Below are positions 60,845 to 63,492 of a stretch of 63,492 nt of DNA, one piece after another; position 1 is the first letter of the stretch; each line of letters starts with the position of its first letter. The DNA is taken from contig DUUJ01000048.1 in the NCBI GenBank assembly GCA_012841635.1, positions 1 through 63,492 on the forward strand, written 5' to 3'. Below the pieces are notes generated by a model that was given only the letters and a program-made list of their open reading frames with translations, did not search any database and was not told the DNA's origin. This stretch comes from Clostridiales bacterium (lineage in GTDB: Bacteria > Bacillota > Clostridia > Oscillospirales > CAG-272). Position numbers and translations under genes: made by a program.

Positions 60845-61840
60845 TTAATTATCCTTTTCCGCTTCCGCAAGGGCTTTATCGATATTATTATAAAAACAGG
60901 CGGGGGAAAGATCATCGGAGAGCGCGTTTTTTATGAGATAAGACCGGATTGCGTAGCAGAAGGCGCATTTTGTGGGATAGCCGCCCTCGTCGGGCGTAAA
61001 GCCGCGTTCCGCGGCGTATGAATACAGCGCGCCGACTCCCTTATCTTTCAGCAGCGCCGCGACGGGGTATTTTTTCTCCGGGATATTTCCGTTAAGATAG
61101 TCTCTTGTATCAATCGAAAGTCCCGGGCAGCCGGCCGGAACGGCGTTGCCGTATAAATCAAAGTGGCAATGCTGCGGACGCATGATATCCCGGCATGGGG
61201 GAGAGCTCAGAAACGCTTTATAGGGCTGTTTTTTATATATCTCCGATGCAATGGCGAGGGCGCGTCCGTTCATTCCGAGACCGTATTCACGGGCGGTGTC
61301 GGTAACATAATCCTTTCCTAAAATCCCTTCAAGCTCTTTGCGGGTATAGGTACGATTGTGATTAAGCTTTAAAAGCCGGCGGAGGAATCGCTCCTGCCAG
61401 ATAAAGTAATCAAAGCCCTCTTCGTTCAAATGCCGCGCCAAATTGATCACGCGGTCAAGCGGAACATATTCGATGTGAAAAGGATCGGCGGAAATCATCA
61501 CCGAAGTGACGCCGCGCTTTGAAAGCTCTTTGAGACGTTTTTTTACGATGTCATCATCCTTTGCCCAGAATGCGTTTGTTTCTATATAGTCAACGGCGAT
61601 GTTGTGCCGATTCAGCGCTTCTATCAGCGTCAGAAGAGCGGTGAAGTTCATGAAAGGTTCTCCGCCGCCGATGTGAACGGATGTGGTTCCCGCTTCTCTC
61701 AGCAGCGCGGCGGTTCTTTCGGCTTCGTCGGCTGTGATGAAGTCTTTCGGGCATGACGGAGAGGAGCCGAACATACAGTGACGGCAGGCGGCCGTGCAGA
61801 CATAGTTTGTAATGATTCCGGAATAATAAGGTGTGTTCAT
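60845..61840 (-). CDS. Radical SAM protein
   Basis: A 331-residue radical SAM enzyme. C15-x3-C19-x2-C22 (CTAACRHC) binds the SAM [4Fe-4S] cluster; SVHIGGGEPFMNF near 55 is the GGEP SAM-binding motif. The C-terminal third has further cysteines (PPCRDIMRPQHC, VPAGCPG, KCAFCYAI, ACFY), as in SPASM/twitch-type proteins with auxiliary clusters. Such enzymes often modify peptides, but no precursor peptide or transporter is adjacent; substrate unknown. It is a monocistronic unit with a perfect promoter. Confidence 0.85.
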   Translation of the reverse strand: MNTPYYSGIITNYVCTAACRHCMFGSSPSCPKDFITADEAERTAALLREAGTTSVHIGGGEPFMNFTALLTLIEALNRHNIAVDYIETNAFWAKDDDIVKKRLKELSKRGVTSVMISADPFHIEYVPLDRVINLARHLNEEGFDYFIWQERFLRRLLKLNHNRTYTRKELEGILGKDYVTDTAREYGLGMNGRALAIASEIYKKQPYKAFLSSPPCRDIMRPQHCHFDLYGNAVPAGCPGLSIDTRDYLNGNIPEKKYPVAALLKDKGVGALYSYAAERGFTPDEGGYPTKCAFCYAIRSYLIKNALSDDLSPACFYNNIDKALAEAEKDN

Positions 61841-61873
61841 GTTTGTTTTTCTCCAAATGTGATATCTTGTTTA

Positions 61874-61902
61874 ATTATACATTATATATTATCTTTTGTC
61901 AA
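61874..61902 (-). promoter_or_regulatory. Consensus SigA promoter for the radical SAM gene
   Basis: -35 TTGACA (61902-61897), 17-bp spacer, -10 TATAAT (61879-61874), starting ~25 nt before the ATG. Confidence 0.9.
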
Positions 61903-62033
61903 ATAAATTCAACTTCAAACAATTCAATATTGTTATCTTGTATCAAAACTGATTATCGGATATTATCTGAATTGAGCGGCATTAACGAATTTGTTATTTT
62001 AGGTACAGTTTACGTCAGGTTTACAATTTGTTA

Positions 62034-62062
62034 TCGATATTTTTGTTAATGTGTGTTAAAAT
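62034..62062 (+). promoter_or_regulatory. Possible promoter for the CBM9-like secreted protein gene
   Basis: -35 TCGATA (62034-62039), 17-bp spacer, -10 TAAAAT (62057-62062) preceded by TG (extended -10). Leader ~55 nt. Confidence 0.45.
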
Positions 62063-62124
62063 TTCCTCGTACCAAAGTATTGGATACTGAATGTATATTT
62101 ATTCAAGAAAAAGGAGAGTTTACA

Positions 62125-63093
62125 ATGAAGAAAATTGCATCATTTTTACTGATCGCGCTTCTTGCGGCAATGCTTGCCGTGCAGAGCTTTGCGCTTCCTC
62201 CGCGTATCGCAACGATCACAATCCCGAAGGTAGGGGAAAACACCCCCGTTATCGACGGCGTGTTTGATCCTTTCGAAGGATGGGGGGACCCGCTCGTACA
62301 CATCGACAACGATTCCTACGCAAATTACGTCACCCGTCAGGACGATCCCTCCCACACCACCGAAGATATCAAGGGATACTACAGATGGGATGAAAAGTGC
62401 TTCTACTTCTGCTGCGTCGTAAAAGACGCCGACCATGCCAACCCCTCCAACCCGGGCGACAACCCATGGAAGGGCGACTCAATGCGTTATGACATCCAGA
62501 CCAATCTCGAGTCAGATGACCTGGGCGACACATCAAAGTATTGGTTCGCGCTCTGTGACGACGGCTCGGTTTACTTCTTCAACGAGAAGATTGAATCCGT
62601 TGTCGGCGGAGATGTCTTGAACGAAAACGGCGGCGAATACTGCCAGGCTTACGCGGTAGTTCACGACGAGGCAACCGGCACCACCGTTTACGAAGTCGCG
62701 GTTCTCTGGGAATTCAACACTCCCGCCGGAACCAAGATCGAAAAGGGTTATGAATTCGTAACCGCGCAGAGAGTTATGGAAATGTCCACCGACGATCTCG
62801 AACCCACTCAGTCGGTACAGCTCTGCGGTTATGAAACCGACCCCAACAACACCGGAACGAAGTGGTTTGTGGCTACCCTCGGCGAAGCCGCGCCTGAAAT
62901 AGTTATCGAAGCAGACCCCGCACCCGAACCGGCTGCCGAGGCAGAAGCTCCGGCGGCTGAAGCTGCCGCTCCCGTGGCGGAAGCCGCAGCTCCCGCGCAG
63001 GCCGCTCCCCAGACCTTTGACGCCGGCGTTATTGCCGTTGTCGCCGCGATAATTTCCGGAGCAGGCTACGCGATTTCAAAGAAAAAGAGATAA
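62125..63093 (+). CDS. Secreted CBM9/DOMON-like protein with PQTFD C-terminal anchor
   Basis: A 322-residue exported protein: a signal peptide (~1-23), then a beta-sandwich of the CBM9/DOMON carbohydrate- or haem-binding type at ~30-260 (ENTPVIDGVFDPFEGW, YYRWDEKCFYFCCVVKDADH, WKGDSMRYDIQTNL). An Ala/Pro/Glu linker precedes PQTFDAG, a hydrophobic helix and SKKKR. That tail has the layout of a sorting signal (motif, helix, basic end) with PQTFD in place of LPxTG. ATG 62125 is set by AAGGAG 8 nt upstream; the longer frame from 62053 is rejected. No catalytic domain. Confidence 0.8.
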   Translation: MKKIASFLLIALLAAMLAVQSFALPPRIATITIPKVGENTPVIDGVFDPFEGWGDPLVHIDNDSYANYVTRQDDPSHTTEDIKGYYRWDEKCFYFCCVVKDADHANPSNPGDNPWKGDSMRYDIQTNLESDDLGDTSKYWFALCDDGSVYFFNEKIESVVGGDVLNENGGEYCQAYAVVHDEATGTTVYEVAVLWEFNTPAGTKIEKGYEFVTAQRVMEMSTDDLEPTQSVQLCGYETDPNNTGTKWFVATLGEAAPEIVIEADPAPEPAAEAEAPAAEAAAPVAEAAAPAQAAPQTFDAGVIAVVAAIISGAGYAISKKKR

Positions 63094-63108
63094 TATCGCA
63101 TCTTTTCT

Positions 63109-63138
63109 TCCGCGTCGAGTTTATCGGCGCGGATTTTT
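63109..63138 (+). terminator. Possible terminator of the CBM9-like gene
   Basis: TCCGCG (63109-63114) pairs with CGCGGA (63128-63133), followed by TTTTT. The stem is short (6 bp). Confidence 0.5.
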
Positions 63139-63150
63139 CAATCCATCGAA

Positions 63151-63186
63151 AACACACGGCTGCCGCGACAGCCGTGTGTTGTTTAT
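63151..63186. terminator. Strong bidirectional terminator between the CBM9-like gene and rtcB
   Basis: AACACACGGCTG (63151-63162) pairs perfectly with CAGCCGTGTGTT (63169-63180) around CCGCGA, with T-rich sequence on the right and A-rich on the left. It separates two converging genes. Confidence 0.88.
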
Positions 63187-63205
63187 TTTGCGAAGAGGAT
63201 GATAA

Positions 63206-63492
63206 TTATTCCGCCGCCTTGAAATTGTATATCGGTTTCAAAATGTCGATTATATCGACCGACTCGCGGATGTCGTCTATTATATCGTCAAACGATTTAT
63301 ACGCCATCGGGGCTTCGTCCAATGTTCTCTTATTTATGGACGTCGTATAGATTCCGGACATCGATTCCTTATACTCATCCATATCGAGAACCTCTTTTGC
63401 CCTTGTTCTTGACATAATCCGGCCGGCGCCGTGCGGGGCGGAATAATTCCATTCGGGATTGCCCTTCCCTCTTGCAAGGATGCTTCCGTCCC
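63206..63492 (-). CDS. rtcB: RNA-splicing ligase RtcB, C-terminal part
   Basis: The gene enters from the right edge; only the last ~95 codons are in the window. RtcB joins 2',3'-cyclic phosphate (or 3'-phosphate) RNA ends to 5'-OH ends with GTP. The visible start reads GKGNPEWNYSAPHGAGRIMS, which contains the family signature PHGAGR-x-MSR with the guanylylated/metal-binding His region. The C-terminal ILKPIYNFKAAE is the usual RtcB ending. An ATG within the fragment (63415) is internal and not a start. Confidence 0.9.
   Translation of the reverse strand, partial: DGSILARGKGNPEWNYSAPHGAGRIMSRTRAKEVLDMDEYKESMSGIYTTSINKRTLDEAPMAYKSFDDIIDDIRESVDIIDILKPIYNFKAAE

Noticed and set aside
1..63492. tRNA, rRNA, transposase, integrase, phage or CRISPR features
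   Set aside because: I looked in the intergenic regions on both strands and saw no cloverleaf, array, terminal inverted repeats or recognisable mobile-element protein.

Overview
The window looks like chromosomal DNA from an anaerobic, Gram-positive-type Clostridia (Bacillota), probably an uncultured lineage. The sequence evidence is: HemZ, CdaA/CdaR, MutS2, RqcP/DivIC, an HU gene beside mazG, a four-subunit 2-oxoacid:ferredoxin oxidoreductase, lipobox lipoproteins, an S-layer-homology (SLH) protein, a sortase-type surface protein, Shine-Dalgarno sites close to GGAGG, and SigA promoters that often match TTGACA-17-TATAAT. I saw no rRNA, tRNA, CRISPR array, insertion sequence or phage gene. TAG is used as an ordinary stop by at least three genes (ends at 1249, 22293 and 43591).

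Region by region. (1) 1-6267, minus: era-recO-mutS2, then two TIM-barrel sugar isomerase/epimerase-like genes and the start of a rhamnulokinase, so sugar catabolism sits downstream of a DNA-repair/ribosome-assembly operon. (2) 6413-7889, minus: phoH and ybeY overlapping by 107 nt. (3) 8094-12075: a CapA-like lipoprotein on plus, then on minus a membrane-anchored class A beta-lactamase-fold hydrolase and an amidohydrolase. (4) 12303-24925, minus: a long compact housekeeping run rseC-like, recJ, relA, dtd, hemZ, punA, mtaD, a lipid-flippase-family gene, mazG, hup, rqcP, divIC. (5) 24944-27469: cdaA-cdaR (c-di-AMP synthesis), divergent from (6) 27494-30860, plus: a ParA/Mrp-like NTPase with korDABC. 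(7) 31073-33098, plus: ispD-ispF-rpe (MEP isoprenoid pathway and pentose phosphate).

(8) 33250-43481, minus, is a cell-surface region: a 2139-residue protein with a lectin-like head, 17 Rib-like repeats and three SLH domains; a 934-residue beta-helix/Cna-B protein with an APQTGE sorting signal; and an OB-fold lipoprotein. (9) 43591-48070: a complete CUT1 sugar ABC transporter. (10) 48269-51011: a glycoside-hydrolase-like protein and an acidic secreted protein. (11) 51417-54151: a CofE-like ligase, a thioesterase, and yhaM interrupted by one in-frame TAG. (12) 54373-63492: thrH, a Cys/His-repeat lipoprotein with a structured leader, a remnant of an ABC-class ATPase, a tiny transcription unit encoding a 19-residue peptide, an XRE-type membrane regulator, a second glycoside-hydrolase-like protein, a radical SAM protein, a secreted CBM9-like protein with a PQTFD tail, and the 3' end of rtcB.

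The accessory half (33-63 kb) is mostly single genes or short operons, many with a near-consensus promoter and their own terminator. The first 33 kb is mostly tightly packed operons. The observations most worth follow-up are the 19-residue peptide unit (57001-57181), the amber codon in yhaM, the leader upstream of the Cys-repeat lipoprotein, and the surface protein pair.
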